A DNA stretch of 64,000 nt from Cyanobacteria bacterium CYA. Lineage in GTDB: Bacteria > Planctomycetota > Phycisphaerae > Phycisphaerales > UBA1924. The notes below the pieces were generated by a model that saw only the letters and a list, made by a program, of their open reading frames with translations, was not told the DNA's origin and made no database searches. Below, one piece after another: positions 50,985 to 61,118 of this stretch. A program made the position numbers and the translations under genes. Location of the stretch: contig RHKP01000008.1 of assembly GCA_008363215.1 (NCBI GenBank), forward strand, positions 1-64,000, in the 5' to 3' direction. Position 1 is the first letter of the stretch. Every line of letters starts with the position of its first letter.

Positions 50985-52121
50985 GTGAGTGATCTACCGA
51001 CCATTCTGACCCCGCGTCTGAGGCTGCGCGCTCTGCGCGAGAGCGACCTGCCGCGTCTGGCGGAACTGGCCGACACGCCGGAGATTTATCGCTGTACGCT
51101 GCGCATCCCCAGCCCGTACCGGCTCGAGCACGCAGAGCAGTTCATGCGGATTCAGCAGAGCGCGTGGGCGAAGGGTGAGGCGATGATCCTGGCGATCGCG
51201 CTGCGCGACAGCGACGAGGTCGTGGGAGCAATCGGGCTGGAGATCCACCGCCCGATGGACCGCGCCGAACTGGGCTTCTGGCTCGGGGTACCGTACTGGA
51301 ACCGCGGCTTTACCACCGAAGCCGCCGGGGCGATGCTGGGCTATGGGTTCGGTCACCTGCACCTGAACCGGATTTTCGCGGGCCACCTGGCGGGCAATGA
51401 TGCCTCGGCGCGCGTGCAGCAGAAGATCGGCATGAAGCACGAGGGGGTGCTGCGAGGGGCGCTCAAGAAGGACGGAGTGTACAGGGACAACGTGATCTAC
51501 GCGGTGTTGCGCGAGGAGTTTCACACGGCCGTCGAATGGTCGCTCGACGAGTCGGGCGGATCTGCCGCCGCTGCTCTCACGCTTGAAACGGCGCGCCTGA
51601 TTCTGCGTCCGACCAACGACAGCGACCTCGATGATTTCGTGCGCGTCGCCGGGCAGTTGTCGGTCGCGCGGAACACGGGGACCTTCGGACACCCGTTCAC
51701 GCGGGAGGATGCCAGGGCGCGGCTTTCCCGGCACCAGCAGTCGCTGGCCGACCGCACCGGCGTCTGCTTTGCCGTGCTGCTCAAGGAGTCCGGGCTGGGT
51801 ATCGGCACGACAGGGTTTTTCGGCTACAACCGCGAGCACGGGCACGCCGAGGTCGGCTACATGTTCGACCCCGATCACTGGGGTCGCGGCTACGCCACTG
51901 AAGCGCTGCACGCGGTGGTGCGGCACGCCTTCGTCGACTGGGACATTCGCCGTCTGACGGCCGGCTATTTTGCCGACAATCCCGCCTCGGGGCGCGTGCT
52001 TGCCAAGGTGGGATTCAAGCACGAGGGGCTTCGCCGTCAGCACTTGCAGCGCTTCGGAGAGTATCGTGATGACGTCCTGATGGGCCTGCTTCGCGACGAG
52101 TACCAGGGGGATCGCGCATGA
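50985..52121 (+). CDS. Tandem GNAT acetyltransferase (RimJ/RimL-like)
   Basis: A 378-residue fusion of two related N-acetyltransferase domains. The first (about 5-180) has LTPRLRLRALRESDLPRL, GFWLGVPYWNRGFTTEAAGAM and ASARVQQKIGMKHEG. The second (about 193-375) repeats the pattern: LETARLILRPTNDSDLDDF, GYMFDPDHWGRGYATEAL and ASGRVLAKVGFKHEG. Each carries its own acetyl-CoA loop. The GTG start follows the previous stop by a single base. The substrate is unknown. Confidence 0.88.
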   Translation: MSDLPTILTPRLRLRALRESDLPRLAELADTPEIYRCTLRIPSPYRLEHAEQFMRIQQSAWAKGEAMILAIALRDSDEVVGAIGLEIHRPMDRAELGFWLGVPYWNRGFTTEAAGAMLGYGFGHLHLNRIFAGHLAGNDASARVQQKIGMKHEGVLRGALKKDGVYRDNVIYAVLREEFHTAVEWSLDESGGSAAAALTLETARLILRPTNDSDLDDFVRVAGQLSVARNTGTFGHPFTREDARARLSRHQQSLADRTGVCFAVLLKESGLGIGTTGFFGYNREHGHAEVGYMFDPDHWGRGYATEALHAVVRHAFVDWDIRRLTAGYFADNPASGRVLAKVGFKHEGLRRQHLQRFGEYRDDVLMGLLRDEYQGDRA

Positions 52122-52266
52122 GCGCTCGGGGTCTGGCGGCTGGACCGCACCGGCCGGGGCCTTCGGCCTGGTTGGTGAACGACTCCCTCGGCTCGTACAA
52201 TGGAATGCAGCCGTGAGCCTCTATGCCGCGTGATCCCGAGGTATTTCCCTTCGACATCAAGGACGC

Positions 52267-52578
52267 GTGCGCGTTCTTGAGCGTTTCATTTTCTCGCGCT
52301 CCCTCAATGACCGGCGACGAGATCGCGGCCTTCGCTCAGCGGCTGAGCGAGCATTGCAAAGCATCAACAAGGCCATGTTCCAACTCCGGAAGACCGTGCC
52401 GGACATTCTCGCACGGGCAAGCGAAAGTGAACGGAACGTCCGGCCCGGGCACATCCCTGCACAGGGCTACCACGTCGTCAAGCCCGACATCGCCTGGACG
52501 AATGCTGCTGACAGGCCCCCCAGTCTCGCACGCGAGGTCGTGCGGCTCCTCCCCGATGCACCACCCAGTAGGACATAA
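52267..52578 (+). CDS. Small basic protein of unknown function (frame uncertain)
   Basis: A 103-residue frame starting at GTG 52267 and ending three bases before the HD-like gene. The C-terminal two thirds (AMFQLRKTVPDILARASESE ... DAPPSRT) has host-like codon use. An overlapping frame from ATG 52223 to 52591 (MPRDPEVFPFDIKDACAFLS...) has a better start, placed after a -10-like TACAAT at 52196-52201, but a poor C-terminus. A frameshift joining the two (near 52330) is possible. I do not recognise either product. Confidence 0.4.
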   Translation: MRVLERFIFSRSLNDRRRDRGLRSAAERALQSINKAMFQLRKTVPDILARASESERNVRPGHIPAQGYHVVKPDIAWTNAADRPPSLAREVVRLLPDAPPSRT

Positions 52579-52581
52579 AAC

Positions 52582-53154
52582 ATGTCGATGACCGTCGAGC
52601 AAGTCGCGCAACTCTTTCCCAACCTGATGGACATCCGATCGGCCGACCTGCGGGCCAGGGTGGCGGCCGTGTGGTCCGAAGCGATCGAGACCGGCTGCGG
52701 GGGCAAGGGCTGGACGACCGACGAACTCCGGGCTGTCCCCTTCACACTTCTGGCCGGCGACATCGACCTGCGCTACATCGAGCACCTCAACTCGTGCGCC
52801 AAGCAGTGCATCGCGATTGCCGGCGTGCTCAAGGAAGTGTTCGGCTCGCGCATCCCGATCAATCTCGACCATCTCATTGCCGGCTCGCTGCTGGCCGACG
52901 TCGGCAAGCCGCTCGAGTTCGACAAGGACGCGGACGGGCGGGTCATCAAGGGGCATTTTGGCGAGATGCTGCGACACCCGTTCAGCGGCGTGGCGCTGTG
53001 CTACAAGCACGGGATTCCGGCGGAAGTCATGCACATCGTCGCGACGCACAGCCACGAGGGCGACAAGGTCGAGCGCTCGATCGAGAGCATCATCTTCCAC
53101 CACGCCGACTTCGTCGATTTCGACATCGCCAAGTATCTTGGAAAGAAGCGGTAG
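52582..53154 (+). CDS. HD-domain-like protein
   Basis: A 190-residue helical protein. Histidines and aspartates fall in HD-type positions: H68, H97, D106 (ADVGK, where the classical HD pair has lost its histidine), HSH at 156-158 and HHAD at 173-176. HD proteins are metal phosphohydrolases acting on nucleotides or second messengers. The changed pair raises doubt about activity. It follows a small uncertain gene by three bases, and a nucleotidyltransferase gene follows it. Confidence 0.7.
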   Translation: MSMTVEQVAQLFPNLMDIRSADLRARVAAVWSEAIETGCGGKGWTTDELRAVPFTLLAGDIDLRYIEHLNSCAKQCIAIAGVLKEVFGSRIPINLDHLIAGSLLADVGKPLEFDKDADGRVIKGHFGEMLRHPFSGVALCYKHGIPAEVMHIVATHSHEGDKVERSIESIIFHHADFVDFDIAKYLGKKR

Positions 53155-53157
53155 ATC

Positions 53158-53766
53158 GTGTACCATTCCGATGTGGGTGCGAGCATTCCCAACTCCGGAT
53201 TCCTCCTGCAAAGGATGGTGGACGCGGTGGAGCAGGTCAGGCAGCGACTCCTCAAGGCCTCTGCCGCCCTGCGCAGCGCCGGTGTCGACTACGCCGTCAT
53301 CGGTGGGAACGCCGTGGCCGCGTGGGTAGCCACTGTCGACCAGGCCGCTGTGCGCACCACGCAGGATGTCGATGTGCTGGTTCGCCGGGCAGATTTCGAT
53401 CGTGTCCGGGCGGCGCTGGAACGCGTGGGATTCGTGTACCGGCGTGCGGCACGGATCGACCTGTTCCTTGACCACGCCGATGCCAGCCCACGACAGGCCG
53501 TGCACGTCGTGTTCGCCGATGAACTGATCCGCCAGGGAGAGCCGGCGCCGAGCCCGGGCGTGGAAGAGTCGATCAATCTTGGCTCGTTCCGCGTCATTGA
53601 ACTCGAAGCGCTGGTGCGCATCAAACTGACGGCCTATCGCGACAAGGACCGCACGCACCTGCGCGACCTGATCGAAGTCGGGCTCGTCGACGAGGCTTGG
53701 CCGGGGCGCCTGCCCGGTGTGCTCGGTGAACGGTTGCAAGCGCTGCTGGACGACCCCGATGGCTGA
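53158..53766 (+). CDS. Nucleotidyltransferase-like protein (AbiEii/DUF1814-like)
   Basis: A 202-residue protein with a nucleotidyltransferase core: DYAVIGGNAVAAWVAT, then RTTQDVDVLVRR giving the G-G ... D-x-D pattern, and a helical C-terminus (ALVRIKLTAYRDKDRTHLRDLIEVG). This resembles AbiEii-type toxins and related antibiotic nucleotidyltransferases. No AbiEi-like antitoxin is next to it. The GTG at 53158 gives the full domain; an ATG at 53215 is a shorter alternative. Confidence 0.72.
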   Translation: MYHSDVGASIPNSGFLLQRMVDAVEQVRQRLLKASAALRSAGVDYAVIGGNAVAAWVATVDQAAVRTTQDVDVLVRRADFDRVRAALERVGFVYRRAARIDLFLDHADASPRQAVHVVFADELIRQGEPAPSPGVEESINLGSFRVIELEALVRIKLTAYRDKDRTHLRDLIEVGLVDEAWPGRLPGVLGERLQALLDDPDG

Positions 53767-53899
53767 ACCGAGGGCCGGGTGCCATCACTGGCTGTCCCTC
53801 CGGGAGCGGCGCAGTGGTGTCTTCCGAGCTCGGGCGCCGCGGAACGGATGAATCCCCGCTCGTGTATGCTGGAGCGTTGAAGGGTCGAAGGAGCCCGAG

Positions 53900-54412
53900 G
53901 TGGTATCGATTCCCGAGATTCCTGGCACCACACCGATGGGGAGCAATCTCAGCGAAACAGCAGTGGGCGCCGTGGGCGAAGCCTTGGTTGCTGCGAGGCT
54001 TGCGATCAGTTCAGCAGGGCGGCTCATGCCATTTGCTCCCATCGCCGACGATGGCGGGCTTGACCTGCTCGTGCATGATCGACTCACCGGCAGGTCCTGG
54101 CCGCTTCAGGTCAAGTGTCGCACCAAGACGATTGCCGGCTCGAAGTCCATTCTGCAATTCCAGGTACGCAAAGCGACCTTCAACGCTTGGCCAAACGCCT
54201 TCCTGCTCGCAGCATTCATCGACATTCACACGGAAGTACTCTCTGTGCGCCGTGCGTGGCTCGTGCCGATGCGAGCTTTGCCTGCCATCGCGAAATCCCA
54301 GGAGAAGAATTACGTGATTCGTCCAAGTTGGTCGGATAATTCCTGCGACAAGTACACGCAGTATCGTTGCACGACAATGGGCGACGTGGTTCAGCGGCTG
54401 CTGGCCCAATAG
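53900..54412 (+). CDS. PD-(D/E)XK nuclease-like protein (DUF4365/Hjc-like)
   Basis: A 170-residue protein. A helix with GAVGEALVAARLAIS provides a glutamate, GGLDLLVHD an aspartate, and WPLQVKCRTK the Q-x-K half of the motif. This is the restriction-endonuclease-like core seen in DUF4365 and Holliday-junction-type nucleases. The GTG start is preceded by GAAGGAGCCCGAG; a -10-like TATGCT lies near 53869. Codon use is somewhat less GC-rich than that of the neighbours (several AAG/AAT-rich stretches in the second half), suggesting acquisition. Confidence 0.6.
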   Translation: MVSIPEIPGTTPMGSNLSETAVGAVGEALVAARLAISSAGRLMPFAPIADDGGLDLLVHDRLTGRSWPLQVKCRTKTIAGSKSILQFQVRKATFNAWPNAFLLAAFIDIHTEVLSVRRAWLVPMRALPAIAKSQEKNYVIRPSWSDNSCDKYTQYRCTTMGDVVQRLLAQ

Positions 54413-54444
54413 CGGAGAGCCGGAATTTCCAGAGGCTCCCGTTC

Positions 54445-54861
54445 ATGTCCCGACTTCTTTCCGACGCACAACTCGCCACGCACCTCGACGGCTTCTCGGC
54501 CGAGACGCGCGAACTGATCCTCGCTCTGCGCGACCTCGTCCTCGACGCCGCTCCCGGCGTGGCCGAAGCCATCCGATACAACGCCCTCAACTACTTTCTC
54601 GATGGTGTCTGCCTTGGGTGCATCGGCGGCAACGTCTGCATCATCGACTGCCGGCGCGGCCGCGTGCAACTCGGCTTCATGCATGGCGCCGGGCTGCCCG
54701 ACCCCGCCGATCTTCTCCAGGGCAGGGGCAAGCACCAGCGCGATATGCCACCCACCTCAGTGGGCAGCGTTCGCACGCCCGCCCTGCGCCGGCTGATCGA
54801 GAGTGCCCACGCCGCCGCCTTCGGGCGCGCTTCCGGGGCTTCCGGCGCTTCCAGTGCATGA
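54445..54861 (+). CDS. DUF1801-domain protein
   Basis: A 138-residue protein. LRDLVLDAAPGVAEAIRYNALNYF, then CLGCIGGNVCIIDCRRGRVQLGF and GSVRTPALRRLIESAHAAAF are the DUF1801 (YdhG-like) pattern. Members have no established biochemical role. The ATG at 54445 has AGAGG ten bases upstream. The last twelve residues are a repeated Gly-Ala-Ser tail. Confidence 0.78.
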   Translation: MSRLLSDAQLATHLDGFSAETRELILALRDLVLDAAPGVAEAIRYNALNYFLDGVCLGCIGGNVCIIDCRRGRVQLGFMHGAGLPDPADLLQGRGKHQRDMPPTSVGSVRTPALRRLIESAHAAAFGRASGASGASSA

Positions 54862-54918
54862 GCCGCACGGCTACCATTCCTTCCCGGCAAAACCTGCCGG
54901 CTCTCTTCGGAGGCTTCC

Positions 54919-56130
54919 ATGAAAAAAGTGCTCGTGCTCGGTGGCGGAAAGGTCGGCAAGTCCGTCGGTGAAATGCTCCTGGCGCTTGGCCGCGGCGACT
55001 ATCAGGTCACACTTGCCGACCGCGAGAAGTCGAACCTCGCCGAGGCCGAAGCCAACTTCAAGCGGCTTCAATCGCTCGTTCCTCACAAGGTCGAGTACGC
55101 CACGAAGCAGATCGACGCGACGGACCGCAACGCCGTGCGCGAACTGCTCAGGGGCCACGACTATCTCGTCTGCATGCTTCCCTTCGACCTGGTCGCGGGC
55201 ATCGCCGAGATGGCCAACGAACTGGGCGTGCACTACTTCGACGTGACCGAAGACGTGGAGACGAGCGACAAGGTGAAGGCGATCGCCGACCAGGGGCGTG
55301 CCAGGGTGGCGCTGGTGCCGCAGTGCGGGCTGGCGCCCGGGTACATCGCGATCGCGGCGTACGAGATCGGGCGTCAGTTCAGCGAGATTCACGAACTGAC
55401 GCTGCGTGTGGGGGCGCTGCCGCAGTATCCGACCAACGCGCTGTACTACAACGTGACGTGGTCGGTGGCCGGGGTGGTCAACGAGTACTGTGAGCCCTGC
55501 AACGTCATGCTCGACGGGAAGTTCGCCAAACTGCCGGCGCTGGAGGGGCTCGAGAATTTCAGTTTTGAGGGCGTGGGCTACGAGGCCTTCTACACCTCGG
55601 GCGGAGTCGGCTCGCTCATCGACACGCTCATCGGCGAGAATCGCACCGTCGGCGAGACCCGCATCGCCTACAAGACCATCCGCTACCCGGGGCACCGCGA
55701 CCTGATGAAGTTCCTGCTGCAGGATCTTCGTCTGGGCGTCGAGCACGCCAAGCCCAACGCCAACGGGCGCGTGTTTGACCGCCGCCTGGCGATGGATCTG
55801 CTCGACCACTCGATCGCGCGCACGTTGCAGGACGTGGTCATCGTGTTCATCAACTGCATCGGCATGAAGGACGGGTTCCGGCAGCAGGTCAACTTCCGCC
55901 GCTCGCTGCGCGCGGTCAGCATGTTCGGACGCATCTGGCCGGCGATCGAGTACACCACGGCCGCGGGCGTGTGCGCCATGGTGGAACTGCACCGCCTGGG
56001 GCACATCCCGCAGACCGGCTTCATCAAGCAGGAGAACTGCTCGCTGACCGAGTTCAACAAGACCATCTTCGGGCTGGCGTATGAAGCGCCGGAGAAGATC
56101 GAACAGGCCGTCCTGGGAGGCAAGAGTTAG
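54919..56130 (+). CDS. Saccharopine dehydrogenase-family protein
   Basis: A 403-residue NAD(P)-dependent oxidoreductase of the saccharopine dehydrogenase / lysine-6-dehydrogenase group. KKVLVLGGGKVGKSVGEMLL is the dinucleotide-binding site. VALVPQCGLAPGYIAIAAYE and GGVGSLIDTLIGEN are core family stretches. It probably acts on lysine-derived or related amino acids; the substrate cannot be set. GGAGG lies seven bases upstream of the ATG, and a -10-like TACCAT near 54873 gives a conventional leader. Confidence 0.82.
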   Translation: MKKVLVLGGGKVGKSVGEMLLALGRGDYQVTLADREKSNLAEAEANFKRLQSLVPHKVEYATKQIDATDRNAVRELLRGHDYLVCMLPFDLVAGIAEMANELGVHYFDVTEDVETSDKVKAIADQGRARVALVPQCGLAPGYIAIAAYEIGRQFSEIHELTLRVGALPQYPTNALYYNVTWSVAGVVNEYCEPCNVMLDGKFAKLPALEGLENFSFEGVGYEAFYTSGGVGSLIDTLIGENRTVGETRIAYKTIRYPGHRDLMKFLLQDLRLGVEHAKPNANGRVFDRRLAMDLLDHSIARTLQDVVIVFINCIGMKDGFRQQVNFRRSLRAVSMFGRIWPAIEYTTAAGVCAMVELHRLGHIPQTGFIKQENCSLTEFNKTIFGLAYEAPEKIEQAVLGGKS

Positions 56131-56367
56131 AGACAAGCGGGTGGGCGCGCCCGCTCGCGCAGACGGCGCGCCGTGTCCCGGACATCATGCACGTCACCCG
56201 GCTGCGGATGCCCATCGGTCCGGCTGCGTGAGGCACTTCCCCTGCCCGTGGAGGTGGATTGACGATGCCGGATGAAGCACACCGCGGGGGCCTTATCACA
56301 AAGATGCACACGGCTCGGCCAGCCGTGCCACCGGAACCCCTATCCTCCAGCAAATGGGAGGGAGACG

Positions 56368-56886
56368 TTGCCCGGGCTGAGGAAGAGCGTCAACAAGTGG
56401 TCGCGCAAACTTCATCGCTGGGGGGCCATCGGCACGGCCCTGCCGCTGCTGATCGTCCTGTGCTCAGGCGTGCTGCTGCTGCTCAAGAAGGAAGTGGAGT
56501 GGATTCAGCCTTCAACCGCGGCCGCGACGGCCGGCGATGGCGGCGCGCCGGAGATCACGTTTGAGCAGATTCTCGCGGCTGTAAGTTCCGTGCCGGCCGT
56601 TGAAGTCGCAGGCTGGGGCGACATTGCGCGGCTGGACATGCGGCTGGATGACGGCGTCGTCAAGGTGCAGTGCGGGAACGGGTGGGAAGTGCAGGTGTGC
56701 GCGACCACCGGCCAAGTGCTCAAGCACGCGGTCCGCCGCAGCGACCTGATCGAGTCGATTCACGACGGCTCGTTCTTTCACCCGGCGGCCAAACTGGGTG
56801 TGTTCCTGCCGAGCGCGCTGGTGGTGCTGTCGCTTTGGGTGACCGGAGCGTGGCTGTGGCTGATGCCGTACCTGAGGAGGCGATGA
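56368..56886 (+). CDS. PepSY-type membrane protein
   Basis: A 172-residue inner-membrane protein. KSVNKWSRKLHRWGAIGTAL followed by LIVLCSGVLLLL is the typical start of PepSY-associated helices (about 8-38). An outside domain (40-130) follows. A second membrane helix (VFLPSALVVLSLWVTGAWLWL) is near the C-terminus. The start is a TTG at 56368 with GGAGGGAG directly upstream. Members are often linked to iron or redox partners in the membrane; no partner is adjacent. Confidence 0.72.
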   Translation: MPGLRKSVNKWSRKLHRWGAIGTALPLLIVLCSGVLLLLKKEVEWIQPSTAAATAGDGGAPEITFEQILAAVSSVPAVEVAGWGDIARLDMRLDDGVVKVQCGNGWEVQVCATTGQVLKHAVRRSDLIESIHDGSFFHPAAKLGVFLPSALVVLSLWVTGAWLWLMPYLRRR

Positions 56887-56898
56887 CAGCGTGTCGCC

Positions 56899-57124
56899 CT
56901 ACCGACCCAGTTCTTCAGGAAGCGCGTTCACTTCCTGCATGAGTCCGCTCACATCGTGCTGAACGATGCCCCAGGCTGTCGCTGGTTCGACCATTGCATA
57001 TCCGTGCACGAGGATGTTGCCGAACGCGATGTTCCGGCCGGCGTTGGTCACGCGTGGCTTGGCGGATGTGATCACACGCCTGAAGTATGTCCGTCGGCAA
57101 GGCCCGGGCATCGCGCGGCGGCAT
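56899..57124 (-). pseudogene. Remnant of a HEPN (DUF86-like) protein
   Basis: Two pieces of a HEPN protein lie in different frames. The first, MPPRDARALPTDILQACDHI from 57124, resembles the opening of DUF86 proteins. The second, RNILVHGYAMVEPATAWGIV, read in another frame as FGNILVHGYAMVEP...GLMQEVNALP, contains the R-x4-6-H type active-site region. About 60-70 residues of the normal core between them are missing. An internal deletion plus frameshift is the simplest reading. Confidence 0.5.
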
Positions 57125-57395
57125 ACAGCGGCGCCTTGCTCTGCTCGGCCGTGGCGATCACGCATGGGTTGCCAAGAGTGCCCGATTCGATGAAGTCGAC
57201 AGGGCGGCCGAGCAGCGAGGCGAGGTCGTCTCGCAGCCCGAAATAGCCGTCTTTGAAGCCGGTCCTGCCCGCATCGGGAAGGAACTTCACGAGAAAGTCC
57301 AAACCACTGTGAGCCGGATCGAATGTGCCGGTCACCGCAGACCCAAGGAGGTACGGTGTCTGCACACGGTGCTTGCGGCACAGCATCACGATCAC
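57072..57395 (-). CDS. MNT-type minimal nucleotidyltransferase, probably decaying
   Basis: A 107-residue protein upstream of the HEPN remnant, the usual order for MNT-HEPN toxin-antitoxin pairs. LLGSAVTGTFDPAHSGLDFLVKF aligns with the G-S-x-A-x-G ... S-D-x-D-L motif, but the first aspartate is replaced (SGLDF). GRPVDFIESGTLGNP is typical of the strand that follows. With its partner broken and its own metal site altered, it is likely inactive. The GTG at 57395 is the first in-frame start after an upstream TAG. Confidence 0.6.
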   Translation of the reverse strand: MIVMLCRKHRVQTPYLLGSAVTGTFDPAHSGLDFLVKFLPDAGRTGFKDGYFGLRDDLASLLGRPVDFIESGTLGNPCVIATAEQSKAPLYAAARCPGLADGHTSGV

Positions 57396-57434
57396 CCCGC
57401 GATTCGCGTCCGCCAGATCAATCGCCCGCGCACT

Positions 57435-59249
<1,815 letters not shown>

Positions 59250-59413
59250 GCACACCTCCAAAATCGCTTCCCTCTGTCTGCACCAAGTTTAGGGGTTGAC
59301 CCCGCCCGCCGCGAGTACAAATGCTCCGTTGTCTCCTCCCCTCCACCTTCACCTTCGCCCCGTACCTGCATCCCTACAATCTTCCCCTGTGATTCCAAAC
59401 GCGGAGGTTCGCC

Positions 59414-60274
59414 ATGCACGAGGTCAAGAAGGTCGCCGTTGTCGGTTCCGGTCAGATGGGCGGGGGCATCGCCCAGGTTTCCGCCACCGCCGGTTTCGAA
59501 ACCGTCGTCTACGACATCTCCGTCGAGCAACTCAAGAAGTGCCAGGATCTGCACAGCAAACTGCTCGGCAAGGCCGTCGAAAAGGGCAGGATGTCGCAGG
59601 TTGACGCGCACGCGACCAGGGAGCGCCTGACTTACGTGACCGACCTGACCTATCTGACCGACGCCGACATCGTCATCGAGGCGGCCTCGGAAAACGTCGA
59701 TCTCAAGTGCAGAATCTTCACCGACCTCGACCAGCGCTGCACCGACGGGCAGATCCTCGCGACCAACACCAGTTCGATCTCGATCACGAAGATCGCCGCA
59801 GCCACGACAACACCGCATCGCGTCATCGGCATGCACTTCTTCTACCCGGTGCCGGTGATGAAACTCGTCGAGGTAATCAACGGACTGGCGACTGATGCCG
59901 TGGTGACCAAGCGCGTGATCGCGCTGGCCGAGGCGATGGGCAAGACGGCGCTTCCCGCCAACGACCGCGCGGGCTTCGTCTCCAACCGCGTCCTGATGCC
60001 GATGATCAACGAGGCGTTCTATGCCTGGATGGAAGGCGTGGCCGAGCCTGCCGACATCGACGGCATCATGAAACTCGGCTGCAACTTCCCCATGGGCCCG
60101 CTGCGCCTTGCCGACTTCATCGGGCTCGACACCTGCGCCCACATCATGGACGTGCTGGCCGAAGGACTCAACAACGACCGCTACCGCCCCTGCCCACTGC
60201 TGCGGCAACTGGTCACCGCCGGGCGCCTCGGCGACAAGACCGCCCGCGGCGTGTTCGAGTACCCTGCCAGGTAA
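59414..60274 (+). CDS. 3-hydroxybutyryl-CoA (3-hydroxyacyl-CoA) dehydrogenase
   Basis: A 286-residue NAD-dependent dehydrogenase of short-chain acyl-CoA metabolism. The N-terminal VAVVGSGQMGGGIAQVSATAG is the cofactor site. ATNTSSISITKIA and IGMHFFYPVPVMKLVEVI carry the catalytic histidine, and DRAGFVSNRVLMPMINEA starts the C-terminal domain. The end GDKTARGVFEY is typical of Hbd/PaaH. GGAGG lies upstream of the ATG; a -10-like TACAAT near 59376 gives a normal leader. Together with the divergent mutase it suggests acyl-CoA breakdown. Confidence 0.92.
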   Translation: MHEVKKVAVVGSGQMGGGIAQVSATAGFETVVYDISVEQLKKCQDLHSKLLGKAVEKGRMSQVDAHATRERLTYVTDLTYLTDADIVIEAASENVDLKCRIFTDLDQRCTDGQILATNTSSISITKIAAATTTPHRVIGMHFFYPVPVMKLVEVINGLATDAVVTKRVIALAEAMGKTALPANDRAGFVSNRVLMPMINEAFYAWMEGVAEPADIDGIMKLGCNFPMGPLRLADFIGLDTCAHIMDVLAEGLNNDRYRPCPLLRQLVTAGRLGDKTARGVFEYPAR

Positions 60275-60325
60275 GCGACGCCCGGTCGTCTCGCACGGCT
60301 TCACGGTGAATCTCAGATGTGTGGG

Positions 60326-60479
60326 AACGCCGGAGAAGTGCCCGTCGTCGGGCACATCTCCGGGTCAGATGCCGCGGGAACTCAGGCAGCGCAAGGCGGT
60401 TGCCGCCCGGTCCCGTGTGCGAGCACTCACAATGGTCCGGCGTCCCACGCAGCGCGAGTTTCGTGGGCAAACGGATCGG
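60326..60479 (+). repeat. Structured intergenic repeat, copy C (full-length form)
   Basis: CGCCGGAGA-A-GTGCCCG, a TCGT loop, CGGGCAC-A-TCTCCGGGTC (hairpin 60329-60363, 14 pairs with one mismatch). Then ATGCCGCGGGAACTC, GCGCAAGGCGG, GCCCGGTCCCGTGTG, GAGCACTCACAATGG and TCCGGCGTCCCACGC. It lies 51 nt downstream of the dehydrogenase stop, on the same strand. No gene is seen in the rest of the 397-bp spacer. Confidence 0.6.
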
Positions 60480-60658
60480 TGAAGCGTGCTGCCCGCCGGT
60501 GAGCCGCAGCCTTGACGACAGACGCAGCCAGCACGGCGCCGGCGATATCACTATCGGGGCCGGCGAAACTGCGACAACGGCTTCCAGATCGCGTCCCGGC
60601 ATCCGTCTGCGGCGCGGCCGCCCTCTCCCCAGCAGGTGAGGTTCGTGCGGAAGGCTTC

Positions 60659-60664
60659 TACTCT
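60659..60664 (+). promoter_or_regulatory. -10-like TACTCT before the EamA gene
   Basis: It ends seven bases before the ATG at 60672, predicting a leaderless message, and supports this start over one at 60636. Confidence 0.45.
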
Positions 60665-60671
60665 TGTCTCC

Positions 60672-61118
60672 ATGCAAGCCATACTTCTCGCGATCGCGGC
60701 CGGGTTGTGCTGGGGTGTCGGTGAAGTCGCCACGCGGTCGGCGTTGCACTCCAAGGAAGTCGGGCCCTTCGCGGCCATCGCGATCCGGTCGAGTGTGGCG
60801 CTGCCGCTGATCTGGGCGGCCTGGCTCGTGGCACGGCGGATCAGTCCGGGCGAACAGCAGGGGTTCGCGGCGATTTCGACAGGCAATTGGCTGAAACTGA
60901 TCCTGGGGTCGGGGCTGGTCGCGGGGGCGGCTGCGATGATCTTCTTCTATGCAGCCCTGTCGCAGGGCGAGATCAGCAAGATCAAGCCGATTGCGTTTGC
61001 GCTGGCGCCGGCCACGGGAGTGCTGCTCGGCTGGCTGGTGCTGCACGAGCCGATGACGGGCCGGAAACTGGCGGGGGTGGCGCTGATCCTGGTGGGCGTG
61101 GTGACGCTGACGAAGTGA
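60672..61118 (+). CDS. Half-size EamA (DMT-type) membrane transporter
   Basis: A 148-residue inner-membrane protein with one EamA domain of about five helices. Normal drug/metabolite transporters have two. It opens MQAILLAIAAGLCWGVGEVATR and closes GRKLAGVALILVGVVTL, with ALAPATGVLLGWLVLHEPMT in between; the G-W-L-x-L-x-E-x-x-T stretch is typical. It would need to dimerise to transport. The substrate is unknown. Confidence 0.85.
   Translation: MQAILLAIAAGLCWGVGEVATRSALHSKEVGPFAAIAIRSSVALPLIWAAWLVARRISPGEQQGFAAISTGNWLKLILGSGLVAGAAAMIFFYAALSQGEISKIKPIAFALAPATGVLLGWLVLHEPMTGRKLAGVALILVGVVTLTK

Noticed and set aside
56131-56260. Possible repeat copy after the saccharopine-dehydrogenase-like gene
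   Set aside because: GGTCCGGCTGCGT resembles one block, but no hairpin of the family precedes it.
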